This document shows, piece after piece, positions 36,589-44,697 of a stretch of 64,000 nt of DNA. Under the pieces are notes generated by a model that saw only the letters and a program-made list of their open reading frames with translations, did no database searches and had not been told where the DNA came from. This DNA is from Sporosarcina highlanderae (lineage in GTDB: Bacteria; Bacillota; Bacilli; Bacillales_A; Planococcaceae). Every line of letters starts with the position of its first letter. Positions within the stretch are counted from its first letter, which is position 1. The stretch is taken from positions 124,001 to 188,000 of the forward strand of contig NZ_JAROCC010000004.1 in NCBI RefSeq assembly GCF_030433715.1. The letters are read 5' to 3'. A program made the translations under genes and the position numbers.

Positions 36589-36840
36589 TTGGACTTAAAC
36601 TCAGCTTTCGGCGAAGCAATTAAAAGAAAAAGAAATAGTTTAGGGTATAGTCAAGAAACTTTAGCATTGCTATGTAATCTGGATAGAACCTATATTGGAT
36701 TGTTAGAAAGAGGTAAAAGAAACCCATCTTTAAAATCAATATTCACACTATCACATCACCTAAACACAACTCCCTCCATACTTATTAAGGAGGTCGAAGT
36801 TATCCTCTCTAAAAGTAGAGGAAACAAAGGTAATGTATAA
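36589..36840 (+). CDS. Controller (C) protein of the restriction-modification system
   Basis: An XRE-family regulator of about 83 aa: FGEAIKRKRNSLGYSQETLA, then LDRTYIGLLERGKRNPSLKS. The size and the overlap with the endonuclease gene are typical of C proteins, which delay endonuclease expression until DNA is methylated. I prefer the TTG at 36589 because an eight-G ribosome site ends 6 nt upstream; the in-frame ATG at 36559 has none. Its end overlaps the endonuclease start by 8 nt. Confidence 0.85.
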   Translation: MDLNSAFGEAIKRKRNSLGYSQETLALLCNLDRTYIGLLERGKRNPSLKSIFTLSHHLNTTPSILIKEVEVILSKSRGNKGNV

Positions 36841-37714
36841 TCTAAACCGTTCTATACGTTTTAAGTTGTATCATCAGGCCAGATCACATTATATAACAAA
36901 CTTTCAAGAATTAATTAATTTGGAAAAGTTCGTAACGAATAAGACCGTTGAAATAATCAAAAACAACCTGCAGGAATTCGTAACGGACTATAACGAGGCA
37001 AGCTTCCTTCATCCATATTGGGCTCTATATCCTCCGGAAGACAGGGGCCGTAAACCAAAAGGGGATCAAATACCATGGATTGAAGTCGGTGAACATGCTA
37101 TCGGGCGAAAGCTTTCACGTTTAATTGGAAACAGGTTTACAATAAGGGAAGTAGGATTACCAGCCGGACCAGATGATAGATTTTTATTAATCTCCAGTGA
37201 ACTGAAGAACTTTACAAACTTTACAGATTGTGTAATGTTTTTTTCGGATATTAAATCAGTCGGCCCTAGAGATGATGCAGAAAATATTGTCCTCTCGCCT
37301 TATCAGGTTTCAGGAGACGGATTATGGAATGCACCAAATCACTCAGTATATAATAATGTAATGCACGCCGTTGGTTCAAGAGCTTCTCATGACTTTTGGC
37401 CAGCCATTCCTCCATTGTATATATTAAGTGACAATACAGTTGCACCGGTTCTCCATATATATCTGAAGCCAATATATAAAATGCTGTCTATTGAATCTAA
37501 AGGTACTGGACAACCTTTAGAAAAAATTCGTGTAATTTGTGTTCCCAATGGCCTTCTGTTAACTGAAAATCCGAATTATTTGTCACAGTATCCTAAACTC
37601 TTTTTTCCAGGGAAAGACGACAAAAGCAAAGCCTCACGAAAGCTAAGGTGTCGAGTATCGTTTGATATTTTAAAAACGATTCATCCATGGAGAGTACAAG
37701 ATATAATAATTTAA
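36833..37714 (+). CDS. BglI-like type II restriction endonuclease
   Basis: A 293-aa enzyme that, from memory of the family, closely follows BglI throughout: starts MYNL, then YNEASFLHPYW, YPPEDRG, PKGDQIPWIEVGE, GLPAGPDDRF and SDIKSVGPRD. The metal-binding residues correspond to Asp114 (GPDD) and Asp139/Lys141 (DIK). BglI cleaves the interrupted palindrome GCC-N5-GGC, so the same specificity is expected but unproven. It is translated from an overlap with the controller gene and faces the methyltransferase tail to tail. Confidence 0.9.
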   Translation: MYNLNRSIRFKLYHQARSHYITNFQELINLEKFVTNKTVEIIKNNLQEFVTDYNEASFLHPYWALYPPEDRGRKPKGDQIPWIEVGEHAIGRKLSRLIGNRFTIREVGLPAGPDDRFLLISSELKNFTNFTDCVMFFSDIKSVGPRDDAENIVLSPYQVSGDGLWNAPNHSVYNNVMHAVGSRASHDFWPAIPPLYILSDNTVAPVLHIYLKPIYKMLSIESKGTGQPLEKIRVICVPNGLLLTENPNYLSQYPKLFFPGKDDKSKASRKLRCRVSFDILKTIHPWRVQDIII

Positions 37715-37743
37715 AAAACAGTCTACCATAAGACTGTTTTTTT
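37713..37743. terminator. Bidirectional terminator between endonuclease and methyltransferase
   Basis: AAAAAACAGTCT pairs with AGACTGTTTTTT around a 6-nt loop, with A and T tracts on both sides. It serves both convergent genes. Confidence 0.88.
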
Positions 37744-38728
37744 AGAAGAAAGAAATTTGCTCTACTTCTATTTCATTAAGAACTCTATTTATATTTTTCC
37801 GGGATAGACTTACGTACTTCAGTTCTTTTTCAATACCTATATACTTTCTATTTTCTTTAATTGCAGCAACAGCTGTTGTTCCACTTCCCATAAAACAATC
37901 TAAAACCAAATCTTCCTCATTGGTTAGTAATTTAATTACCCTTCTCGGTAACTCTTCAGGGAACTTTGCTACATGGTCATCATTTCTCCTAACGGATGGG
38001 ATTTCCCATATCCCCCTGCTTCCCCACGTTACCCACTCTTCTTTTGTCAACTTACTCCTGTCAATTTGTGTTTCCCCCGGTTTCCAAAAGAAGTACAAGT
38101 ATTCAAATTCCTGAACTGACCTGTATGAACTTGAGTGCCACTGCGAGGTTTGCCATGCGGGGTCTTTAGACCAAATTCTTCTATCATATAAATATAATCC
38201 TGCCTCATATGCAAACTCTTCAATTAAACCACCTACTAATTTAACTCTCGTTTGATCTGCATACTTTCCTCCTCTTATGTTATTTCCATTTAGTCGTCTA
38301 TCAATAGTTTGTTCACTACAACCAAAAATTGCTGCCAATTGATGTTTTGTAAGACTTGGTTCTTGCTCAAGCTTACTTAAGATGTCTTCTTTTGTAACAC
38401 CAACCCTTAATTTAGCAGTATTGGCCGCTTGAAATTTTGGAATGGTTGGATCTTTGAAGGCCAATATATCATCAATATTTATAACAAGAAAACTTCCTGG
38501 TTTTAGTATTTCAAAATGAAGTCTAATTACAGTTGACATCATACTTTTCCACTCATCATAGGTTTGATCTTTTTCATATTCTTTCCCTACATGATATGGT
38601 GGCGACCATATGCTTAAATTAATTGAATTAGGTGTGATCATTTTAAGTAATTCTGTCGAATCTCCATGATGAATATTATTTATTTCAAGAAATTGATTTT
38701 TATTTTTCACATTTATTCTCCTATCCAT
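37742..38728 (-). CDS. DNA methyltransferase of the BglI-like system
   Basis: A 328-aa beta-class aminomethyltransferase. The catalytic motif IV SPPY (42-45) precedes the SAM-binding motif I DCFMGSGTTAVAA (about 283-295). SPPY favours N4-cytosine methylation, in line with what is known for M.BglI. Between the two lies a target-recognition region that contains a helix-turn-helix-like stretch (LTKHQLAAIFGCSEQTIDRR, about 126-145). It would protect host DNA from the adjacent endonuclease. The gene is convergent with the C-R operon, as in Esp1396I-type layouts. Confidence 0.9.
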   Translation of the reverse strand: MDRRINVKNKNQFLEINNIHHGDSTELLKMITPNSINLSIWSPPYHVGKEYEKDQTYDEWKSMMSTVIRLHFEILKPGSFLVINIDDILAFKDPTIPKFQAANTAKLRVGVTKEDILSKLEQEPSLTKHQLAAIFGCSEQTIDRRLNGNNIRGGKYADQTRVKLVGGLIEEFAYEAGLYLYDRRIWSKDPAWQTSQWHSSSYRSVQEFEYLYFFWKPGETQIDRSKLTKEEWVTWGSRGIWEIPSVRRNDDHVAKFPEELPRRVIKLLTNEEDLVLDCFMGSGTTAVAAIKENRKYIGIEKELKYVSLSRKNINRVLNEIEVEQISFF

Positions 38729-39097
38729 TTATCAATCTGAACAAAAGCTTTGCACGATTTTTTAACCTTTGTTTTTATTATAACAGGATAGATTTATACG
38801 ACAACCGATCCTAACATAAGGGAAAATTCAAAAGAAAAATCATAATGAAGAATCTCCGATTTAAATAAATCTAAAGCCACCTCGTGTGGTGAGTGAATGT
38901 GTATTTTTCGGGAAAAATGAGATTATTTAAACTTGGATTTAGAATAAGTGGTAAAAGCAATAAGGGACCTAAGTTTGACGAAAGAATAACAAGTGATTAT
39001 TAATATCCTCCTGGATTTCGGGTTATAGCATATATCGCTGATATCTTGATTTGTATCTTAAATCGTTAATATATTCACTCTAATCAAAATAAAATAG
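38729..39097. other. Gap upstream of the methyltransferase
   Basis: AT-rich with no gene visible. It presumably holds the methyltransferase promoter. Confidence 0.4.
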
Positions 39098-39123
39098 CAA
39101 AACACCGATTCAACCGGTGTTTT
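39098..39123. terminator. Terminator after the 89-aa gene
   Basis: AACACCG/CGGTGTT stem with T/A tracts on both sides; it overlaps the last codons of the minus-strand 89-aa gene. Confidence 0.7.
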
Positions 39124-39379
39124 TTATATCGAATATGATTTCATAAATCCTGCAAACATCTTCAATTGTAACGGCTTGTTCAAATAAATTGTATTCTTCA
39201 TTTCGTAAGACAATTTTTTGAGAAATCGGACCATCCGCAATCCAATATTCACTTGTGAAGATTAATTCCCTGTTATTTTGATTATGGTTGATTTCTTTTA
39301 CGGTAATCGCTTTATCCATTAAAGCCATTGCTTTAAGCATTTCAATCTTCAATTGAAATTTCGTATCTATAAACTTCAT
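39110..39379 (-). CDS. 89-aa protein of unknown function
   Basis: An intact small gene, MKFIDTKFQLKIEMLKAMA and onward, rich in charged residues with a mixed helix/strand pattern and no TM helix. The ATG at 39379 has AAAGGGGA 8 nt upstream; a longer frame to 39472 would run through the decayed nuclease. It lies 38 nt after the nuclease relic in the same direction and was probably its operon partner. No family is recognised. Confidence 0.6.
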   Translation of the reverse strand: MKFIDTKFQLKIEMLKAMALMDKAITVKEINHNQNNRELIFTSEYWIADGPISQKIVLRNEEYNLFEQAVTIEDVCRIYEIIFDIKNTG

Positions 39380-39417
39380 TTCGAGTTCCCCTTTGCAAAC
39401 GATATGGAATCCGATTC

Positions 39418-39890
39418 TTATACTCGAAGGGACTTCCGATAACACTCCAAAACAAACGGACAATGACTGCAATAACTAGAAGGAGTCGATGGAAATATAC
39501 TCTCCATCTCATAATCCAACAAATCAAAGGTATCATACTTAGAAGTTACTTCGTTTGCCGCTGCTAAAGCCCATTGTCGAGACTTTTACATATCAGCCTG
39601 TTTGAAAACAAATTTACTGATCTATCTAATTCTAAGGAAGTATAAATTGCCTTCTACTGATTCTTGATTCTTATTTTAGCTAATAGCCCATGCATAGAGT
39701 CCGACTTGGTTGTCACGATCGTATTTTCTTCTGTTCGTCTCCCAGTCCACTATCCGACTACCATCTGTTGAAACTACATCAATTTATCCTTGTATCATTG
39801 TGGTCGATCTCTCTTCAACATTAGAAGCTTGAAATGATGCTCAGTTTAAGCATGTCACAAGTTCATGCTGTTTTCGTCTGGTAGATGATT
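39418..39890 (-). pseudogene. Decayed PD-(D/E)XK nuclease (RecB/Cas4-like)
   Basis: One minus-strand frame reads through several in-frame stops yet keeps family landmarks: IDVVSTDGSRIVDWETN, then NQVGLYAWAIS, then ALAAANEV, and a C-terminal CSHCPFVLECYR cysteine pair. In the family the active-site motif is D-x-K (VDWKTN type); here Lys is Glu. At least five stop codons interrupt the frame between 39590 and 39870. It was probably an island nuclease gene that has been lost. Confidence 0.7.
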
Positions 39891-39989
39891 ATGAAATAAG
39901 TATTCCACAACATGCTTCTCCCCCTCACCGGTGATCATAAGGCCCTCCTAACCCCCCCATGACGCTTACGTATTGAAACACCTCCATCT

Positions 39990-40395
39990 ATGAGCATATG
40001 ATAGGAGTTTTGGATAATACAGTATAGGACTGTTCAGGGATTGTTTCATTTCCTAGTTTCATATGCCATCCGCCTGGTCCCATATTAGAACATCGGATAG
40101 TCAAAGCCACTTTATAGCTGGGCTTGGTAATCTCAGATAGTGCTTCTGCTTCACCAGTCGTTAAATCGTGCAGTAGCTTTTCATCCAGTAAAAGGAAGTC
40201 AACATTCGTCTGTTTTTTGTTCCGATAGCTACCATCCTCAGCTAATCACTCCAGAGAAAATTCATCAGGTAACTCTGGATAGCGAATGTATTTCACCGTA
40301 TGGGATCACAGGCAGACGGATATGTGCCGAATGCACTAACCAAGTAGGATTTTCCGTAACCTGTAGGTCCTTTCGAGATGATATAGTGACTTAGT
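39990..40395 (-). pseudogene. Decayed IS21-family IstB ATPase
   Basis: The minus strand encodes YIISKGPTGYGKSYLVSAFG (the Walker A region of IstB). After a frameshift come KYIRYPELPDEF, a stop, LAEDGSYRNK, NVDFLLLDEKLLHDLTTGEAE and GGWHMKLGNETI, matching the order of IstB motifs. No intact IstA or ends are seen. It is a relic of an earlier insertion. Confidence 0.8.
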
Positions 40396-40698
40396 TACAA
40401 ACACCGCTCTCGATTTTAGGATCAAGCTCTTTGCTTTGCGGTCATCCTGTTAAAACCGTTAAAACCGCTCTCTCCCCATCGGCATGCAGTACTGGAGCTA
40501 CAATGTTCGCGTTGATTGGTAAATACCTTGCAGGGGCTTGCCGATCAAAGATAATAAGAGATCACTCTTCGGAAAATTGTGTTGGTGTTATATTTACCCA
40601 ATAGCTACACTTCTCATTTTTTAAATAATGTTTTTTAAAAAAATAATTTAACACTTAATTGAATTTAGATGCTGTTCTCCGTTAAAGATACTTCAACA

Positions 40699-40718
40699 TG
40701 TGTAGAATTTGTGTAGAA
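40699..40718 (+). other. Right integrase arm-type sites
   Basis: Two TGTGTAGAA copies stand 11 nt apart (40699 and 40710), 122 nt inside the right att core. They match the left pair in sequence, spacing and orientation. Confidence 0.8.
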
Positions 40719-40767
40719 ACTTTTCACTTTCTATCCTTTTCTTACGCTATCACAAAAACAGAAAAAC

Positions 40768-40801
40768 ACTTCAAACCCTGTATATTTAAGGATTTGAAGT
40801 G
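40768..40801 (-). terminator. Island-borne terminator now serving tRNA-Arg
   Basis: A stem CACTTCAAA/TTTGAAGTG extended by CCT/AGG is followed by TTTTT on the minus strand. It lies 41 nt past the tRNA 3' end and replaces the native terminator displaced to 16072-16110. Confidence 0.75.
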
Positions 40802-40839
40802 CATTTCATAAAATCAAACTTATTCTTTCCTAACCTTGT

Positions 40840-40858
40840 TACGTCCCAGGAGGGATTC
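40840..40858. other. Right attachment site core (19-bp direct repeat)
   Basis: Identical to 16113-16131. It covers the last 17 nt of tRNA-Arg (acceptor and T arm) plus two downstream bases. The tRNA gene stays intact. Confidence 0.92.
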
Positions 40859-40915
40859 GAACCCCCGACCCACAGCTTAGAAGGCTGTTGCTCTATCCTG
40901 CTGAGCTACTGAGAC
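40842..40915 (-). tRNA. trnR-UCU: tRNA-Arg (anticodon UCU)
   Basis: A 74-nt cloverleaf. The acceptor stem GTCTCAG/CTGGGAC has one G-U pair, the D arm has AGCTCAGC, the anticodon stem is ACAGC/GCTGT with loop CTTCTAA, and the T arm is GGGGGTTCGAATCCC. The discriminator is G and CCA is not encoded. It is the integration target of the island. Confidence 0.97.
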
Positions 40916-40985
40916 ATGCAGTTAACAACCAACGATTGCCAACGACAAATCTTATTATAGGCAGGCTCGCAAAAAAAGTCAACGC

Positions 40986-41492
40986 TTATTTTAGATATTT
41001 TTTTATTTCCACCGAATTAACGATTTCAAAATCCATATTTTTGAACGAAACCTTATAGCTGTCTACATCATCCCATTCAATTTCTGCAAATGTGGGCTCC
41101 TTGCCAGCCCTCGGAAGCAAAGTGCTTCCTGGATTGACAAATAGGACCCCGTCTTGCAGTTCTGCACCATACAAATGGGAGTGACCGAAAAGTACAATGT
41201 CAGCCTCTTGTTCCTTTGCAGAATAAAACAATGGCAACAATGTCCGTTTGCAGTCATGCTCGTGCCCATGGACGATTAACATCCTTTTGTTCCCCACTTC
41301 AATAAAAAGTGAATCCGGAAACCGGGAGTCCCTATCGCAATTCCCTTTTACTATATGTATGTCTCCTACTAACGGATCATTCGCTGATAGTTCACTATCT
41401 CCGCAATGAACTATAGCATCCGCAGGCAATGCGGAAACGGCTGCAACCGTTTCCTTATCACCATGCGAATCACTCATGACAACGATTTTCAT
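40986..41492 (-). CDS. ysnB: Metallophosphoesterase, YfcE/MJ0936 family (YsnB)
   Basis: A 168-aa single-domain phosphodiesterase with metal-binding motifs VMSDSHGD (6-13), HCGDSE, KGNCD, VHGHEHD and FGHSHLYG. Family members hydrolyse phosphodiesters in vitro; the physiological substrate is unknown. It overlaps the upstream rdgB-like gene by 4 nt. B. subtilis has the same order rph-ysnA-ysnB. Confidence 0.92.
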   Translation of the reverse strand: MKIVVMSDSHGDKETVAAVSALPADAIVHCGDSELSANDPLVGDIHIVKGNCDRDSRFPDSLFIEVGNKRMLIVHGHEHDCKRTLLPLFYSAKEQEADIVLFGHSHLYGAELQDGVLFVNPGSTLLPRAGKEPTFAEIEWDDVDSYKVSFKNMDFEIVNSVEIKKYLK

Positions 41493-42103
41493 TGCTGGTC
41501 ACCAATTGAGCCTAATAACTGTGGCAAATGCTCCTCCAATTGTCTCAGAGCTGCACCCCGATGTGATATGCTGCCTTTTTCCTCCGGCGATAATTCTGCC
41601 ATCGTCCGGTCCATTTCAGGGTTAAAGAAGATCGGGTCATAGCCAAAGCCATTTGTACCTCTTCTCTCTTCCAAAATAACCCCTTCACAGCTACCGGAAA
41701 ATGTTACGGTTTCCCGACCCGGGCCCGCCACTGCAAGAACACATCGGAAGCGCGCCGTACGTTCCTCTTCAGGCACTCCCTGAAGCTCCAAAAGGACTTT
41801 ATCGATATTTGCCTCGTCACTCTTCACCTTGCCTGCATAACGGGCAGAATAGACGCCTGGAGCCCCGTGTAACTTATCGATTTCAAGACCACTGTCATCC
41901 GCAATGACTGAGATCCCCAAAAGACTAGAAACAGTCTCCGCTTTCAGAATTGCATTCTCTTCAAACGTGACACCAGTCTCTTCTACATCGATGTCCTGCT
42001 CCAAGTCATTTAACGTAAGTACCTCTATATTATAAGGATTGAAAAGCGCTTCGAAATCCTTTGCTTTTCCTTTGTTGTTTGTCGCAATCAAGATCTTCTT
42101 CAT
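41489..42103 (-). CDS. rdgB: XTP/dITP diphosphatase (RdgB/HAM1 family)
   Basis: A 204-aa house-cleaning pyrophosphatase that removes ITP, dITP and XTP from the nucleotide pool. Motifs are ILIATNNKGKAKDF at the N-terminus, ADDSGLEID (catalytic Asp), GVYSARYAG and TNGFGYDPIF, with a C-terminal SHRGAALR. The ATG at 42103 is chosen because AAGGTGAA lies 7 nt upstream; an alternative GTG at 42115 overlaps rph. Confidence 0.95.
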   Translation of the reverse strand: MKKILIATNNKGKAKDFEALFNPYNIEVLTLNDLEQDIDVEETGVTFEENAILKAETVSSLLGISVIADDSGLEIDKLHGAPGVYSARYAGKVKSDEANIDKVLLELQGVPEEERTARFRCVLAVAGPGRETVTFSGSCEGVILEERRGTNGFGYDPIFFNPEMDRTMAELSPEEKGSISHRGAALRQLEEHLPQLLGSIGDQQ

Positions 42104-42107
42104 CGAT

Positions 42108-42860
42108 TTATTCACCTTCCTTTCGGCCTATACGCGATCCTATTTCACCCAAAACTTCCATTTGAATTTTAATTAGGCGCTGGATACCTGACTCCGCTAG
42201 TTCCACAAGGTCATTCATTTCCTGTCTTGTGAATGTTGCTTCCTCACCCGTACCTTGTAATTCCACAAATTCACCTGCACCAGTCATAACAACATTCATA
42301 TCGACAGCGGCAGCGGAATCTTCAGGGTAATCGAGATCCAGAATAAGGACACCTTCCTCTGTTTTTCCAACGCTGATTGCTGCCAAATAGTCCCGGATCG
42401 GGAACTTCTTCAATTCTTTTTCCACCACTAATTTAGAAACAGCTATAGACATGGCGACAAATGCCCCTGTAATTGACGCTGTACGCGTACCGCCGTCTGC
42501 TTGAATGACGTCGCAATCTATCCAAACTGTCCGCTCGCCAAGGGCTTCTAAATCCACCACAGCACGCATTGCACGCCCAATAAGGCGTTGGATTTCCATT
42601 GTTCTTCCGCCCACTTTACCTCTTGAGGATTCCCTTTGAGTCCTTTGACCAGTTGCTCTTGGAAGCATGGAATATTCCGCCGTGACCCACCCTTGTCCAC
42701 TTCCTCTTAGAAATGGGGGGACCCTTTCCTCTATGGTAGCCGTACAAATCACCTTCGTATTCCCGACTGAAATCAATACCGATCCCTCAGGATGGATCAA
42801 GTAATCCGCCTCAATCGTTACCGGCCTTCCCATATCTGCAGTTCTTCCATCATGTCTCAT
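42108..42860 (-). CDS. rph: Ribonuclease PH
   Basis: A 250-aa phosphorolytic 3' exoribonuclease that trims tRNA 3' ends. It begins [14 protein letters not shown] and shows [32 protein letters not shown] and [19 protein letters not shown]. The start at 42860 has GGAGGTT 7 nt upstream. It is co-transcribed with rdgB and ysnB. Confidence 0.97.
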   Translation of the reverse strand: MRHDGRTADMGRPVTIEADYLIHPEGSVLISVGNTKVICTATIEERVPPFLRGSGQGWVTAEYSMLPRATGQRTQRESSRGKVGGRTMEIQRLIGRAMRAVVDLEALGERTVWIDCDVIQADGGTRTASITGAFVAMSIAVSKLVVEKELKKFPIRDYLAAISVGKTEEGVLILDLDYPEDSAAAVDMNVVMTGAGEFVELQGTGEEATFTRQEMNDLVELAESGIQRLIKIQMEVLGEIGSRIGRKEGE

Positions 42861-42923
42861 TTGGATAACCTCCACTAGTTGAATTCAGCATCCATCTTAT
42901 CATAGACAATTTCATCAAAGCAA

Positions 42924-42955
42924 AAACCCGGTCGCCTTTTCAGGCTTCCGGGTTT
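42924..42955 (-). terminator. Terminator overlapping the end of racE
   Basis: AAACCCGG/CCGGGTTT stem with inner AGGC/GCCT pairing, and a T run on the minus strand. It includes the last racE codons and its stop. Confidence 0.8.
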
Positions 42956-43761
42956 CCTAGTATTAAATGTCTAACATCGGGATTTTCAATTTCAAGCCAA
43001 TCGGAAGTAATTGCGATGAAGTCTTCCAATCTTCCGGTCGTATAGAAGATCGGTGTTTTATGTTCAACAAGGTTGTTTGCAATACCATGTTCAGATAGCG
43101 TTCTTTCGACATCTTTAACTGTTTCATTTGCCGAAGATACAATCGTAACTCCACATGGTAATTGCTCTTGAATGTGATTATGCAGAAGAGGATAATGCGT
43201 GCATCCCAAAATCGCCGTATCAAAATCCAAATGGGCAAGTGGCTCCAAGGATTTCTTCATGATCGGACGAATATCCATTTGTTTATATTGACCACTTTCA
43301 ACGAGAGGAACAAATTCCGGACAAGCAAGGGGATAAATTACTGATTCTGCCGAAATAGCAGAAATTGCATTTTCATATGCTCTGCTTTTAATTGTTCCAA
43401 CCGTTCCTAATACAACAATTCTCCGGGTTGACGAAACAAGCGAAGCAGCCCTTGCCCCCGGCTCTATAACACCTAATACGGGAAAAGGGAACCGATTCCG
43501 CAAGTCGTCCAGCGCCACCGCAGTAGCAGTGTTGCAAGCAACAACAAGCATCTTAATACCCATTTCAGAAAGTGCCAAAGCCATTTCCATTGTGAATCTT
43601 TTCACTTCTTCTACTGAACGTGGCCCGTATGGACACCGCGCATCATCGCCAATATAAATTATTTTTTCCTGAGGTAAAAAACTCATCATTTCCTTAACGA
43701 CGGTTAAACCACCGACACCGGAATCGATAACCCCGATTGGAGCATTGTTCGAGATATTCAA
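42940..43761 (-). CDS. racE: Glutamate racemase
   Basis: A 273-aa cofactor-independent racemase making D-glutamate for peptidoglycan. Catalytic cysteines are in VVACNTATA and LGCTHYPLL; the N-terminal IGVIDSGVGGLTV and GDDARCPYG motifs are intact. Start is a TTG overlapping the marR-type gene by 4 nt. Order with gerE and rph as in Bacillus. Confidence 0.97.
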   Translation of the reverse strand: MNISNNAPIGVIDSGVGGLTVVKEMMSFLPQEKIIYIGDDARCPYGPRSVEEVKRFTMEMALALSEMGIKMLVVACNTATAVALDDLRNRFPFPVLGVIEPGARAASLVSSTRRIVVLGTVGTIKSRAYENAISAISAESVIYPLACPEFVPLVESGQYKQMDIRPIMKKSLEPLAHLDFDTAILGCTHYPLLHNHIQEQLPCGVTIVSSANETVKDVERTLSEHGIANNLVEHKTPIFYTTGRLEDFIAITSDWLEIENPDVRHLILGNPEA

Positions 43762-44216
43762 TCTTTGATCATCTCTTTATGCAATTTAGTTAACAATCGG
43801 GAGAATTCATTGATTTCTACTTCGGAAAAGTCTTCTAACACGCTATTCAAGTATTGTCTACGTTTGTCAATTACTTCCTCAATTACACGCTCACCTTCAA
43901 CCAATAAATGGATGCGCACGACGCGTCGATCCTGTTCATCACGAACCCGTTTTACGAGGTTATTGTTTTCCATTCGATCGACCAAGTCTGTAGTTGTACT
44001 GAACGCAAGATACATCTTATTGGATAAGTCTCCAATGGTCATATCGCCATGCTCAAATAACCATTGTAAGGCGATGAACTGAGGAGTGGTAATTGTATAA
44101 TTGCTTAAGATTTTACGACCTTGTTGTTTAATGATCCCTGATATATATCGAAGTTCTTTTTCCATCCGGGCAATGTTATCGGCACCGTCAAAACTAATAC
44201 CATTGTTTTCTGCCAC
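43758..44216 (-). CDS. ysmB: MarR-family transcriptional regulator (YsmB)
   Basis: A 152-aa winged-helix repressor-like protein: LSNYTITTPQFIALQWL, MTIGDLSNKMYLAFSTTTDLVDRME (recognition helix region) and the wing VKRVRDEQDRRVVRIHL. It is translationally coupled to racE by a 4-nt overlap. The regulated genes are unknown; the position matches B. subtilis ysmB. Confidence 0.9.
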   Translation of the reverse strand: MAENNGISFDGADNIARMEKELRYISGIIKQQGRKILSNYTITTPQFIALQWLFEHGDMTIGDLSNKMYLAFSTTTDLVDRMENNNLVKRVRDEQDRRVVRIHLLVEGERVIEEVIDKRRQYLNSVLEDFSEVEINEFSRLLTKLHKEMIKD

Positions 44217-44396
44217 GTATACCAGCTCCCTGAAAACGAATACTATCTACTTATTGTCACCTTTTTCTACATAGAACGCAACTATTTTTAAGTGTTTTAG
44301 CAGTTTTGTCTCAAATTTCCAGGGGATTTCAACCTTGTTGGTATACTTTTGACTTTAACTTGGCGCTCATTTTAGATTGAACGGCAAGACAATGGC

Positions 44397-44621
44397 TTAA
44401 TTCAGTTTAAGCTCCCCTAATCGCAACAATTCGACAATCGCTTGTGCCCTTCCGGATACCCCTAATTTCTGAATTGTGTTAGAAATATGGTTCCGGACGG
44501 TTTTTTCGCTAATGCCGAGCCGTCCCGCGATTTCCTTCGTCGTATGATCATCTACTAATAGATTAAAGATTTCTCGCTCCCTTGCTGTAAGCAATGAACG
44601 GTTTTTCATTTCTCCTGTCAA
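44397..44621 (-). CDS. gerE: Sporulation regulator GerE
   Basis: A 74-aa LuxR-type HTH protein acting late in the mother cell on spore coat and germination genes. LLTAREREIFNLLVDDHTTK and SEKTVRNHISNTIQKLGV show the helix-turn-helix. The TTG at 44621, with AGGAGG upstream, gives exactly the 74-aa length of B. subtilis GerE. Its presence marks the host as a spore former. Confidence 0.93.
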   Translation of the reverse strand: MTGEMKNRSLLTAREREIFNLLVDDHTTKEIAGRLGISEKTVRNHISNTIQKLGVSGRAQAIVELLRLGELKLN

Positions 44622-44697
44622 GACGCGCCCCCTCCTATCCACGTTCACTTTACAATATGTGAAGAAGGTTTAGGCTGTGCCGGCTTGTGTATCAAAA

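Larger units (their letters stand above)
16113..40858. mobile_element. 24.7-kb genomic island integrated at tRNA-Arg(UCU)
   Basis: The island is bounded by a perfect 19-bp direct repeat and carries an integrase (35220-36335). Matching arm-type repeats lie near both ends. It interrupts a region that is backbone on both sides. Base composition is clearly more AT-rich than the flanks. Cargo includes a DruE-like helicase operon, a tyrosine recombinase run, a phosphoesterase-NTPase, a BglI-like restriction system and decayed genes. No capsid, conjugation or replication genes are visible, so it cannot transfer itself unaided. Confidence 0.92.

Noticed and set aside
39418..39890. Recoded stop codons in the nuclease
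   Set aside because: Stops are of mixed types (TAA, TAG, TGA), there is no recoding signal, and the active-site Lys is also lost, which fits decay.
40140..40394. 84-aa plus-strand gene
   Set aside because: It is antisense to the IstB relic and has no protein-like features.
16113..40858. Prophage or conjugative element
   Set aside because: An integrase and a DUF771 gene are present, but no capsid, portal, tail, lysis, relaxase or type IV secretion genes are seen.
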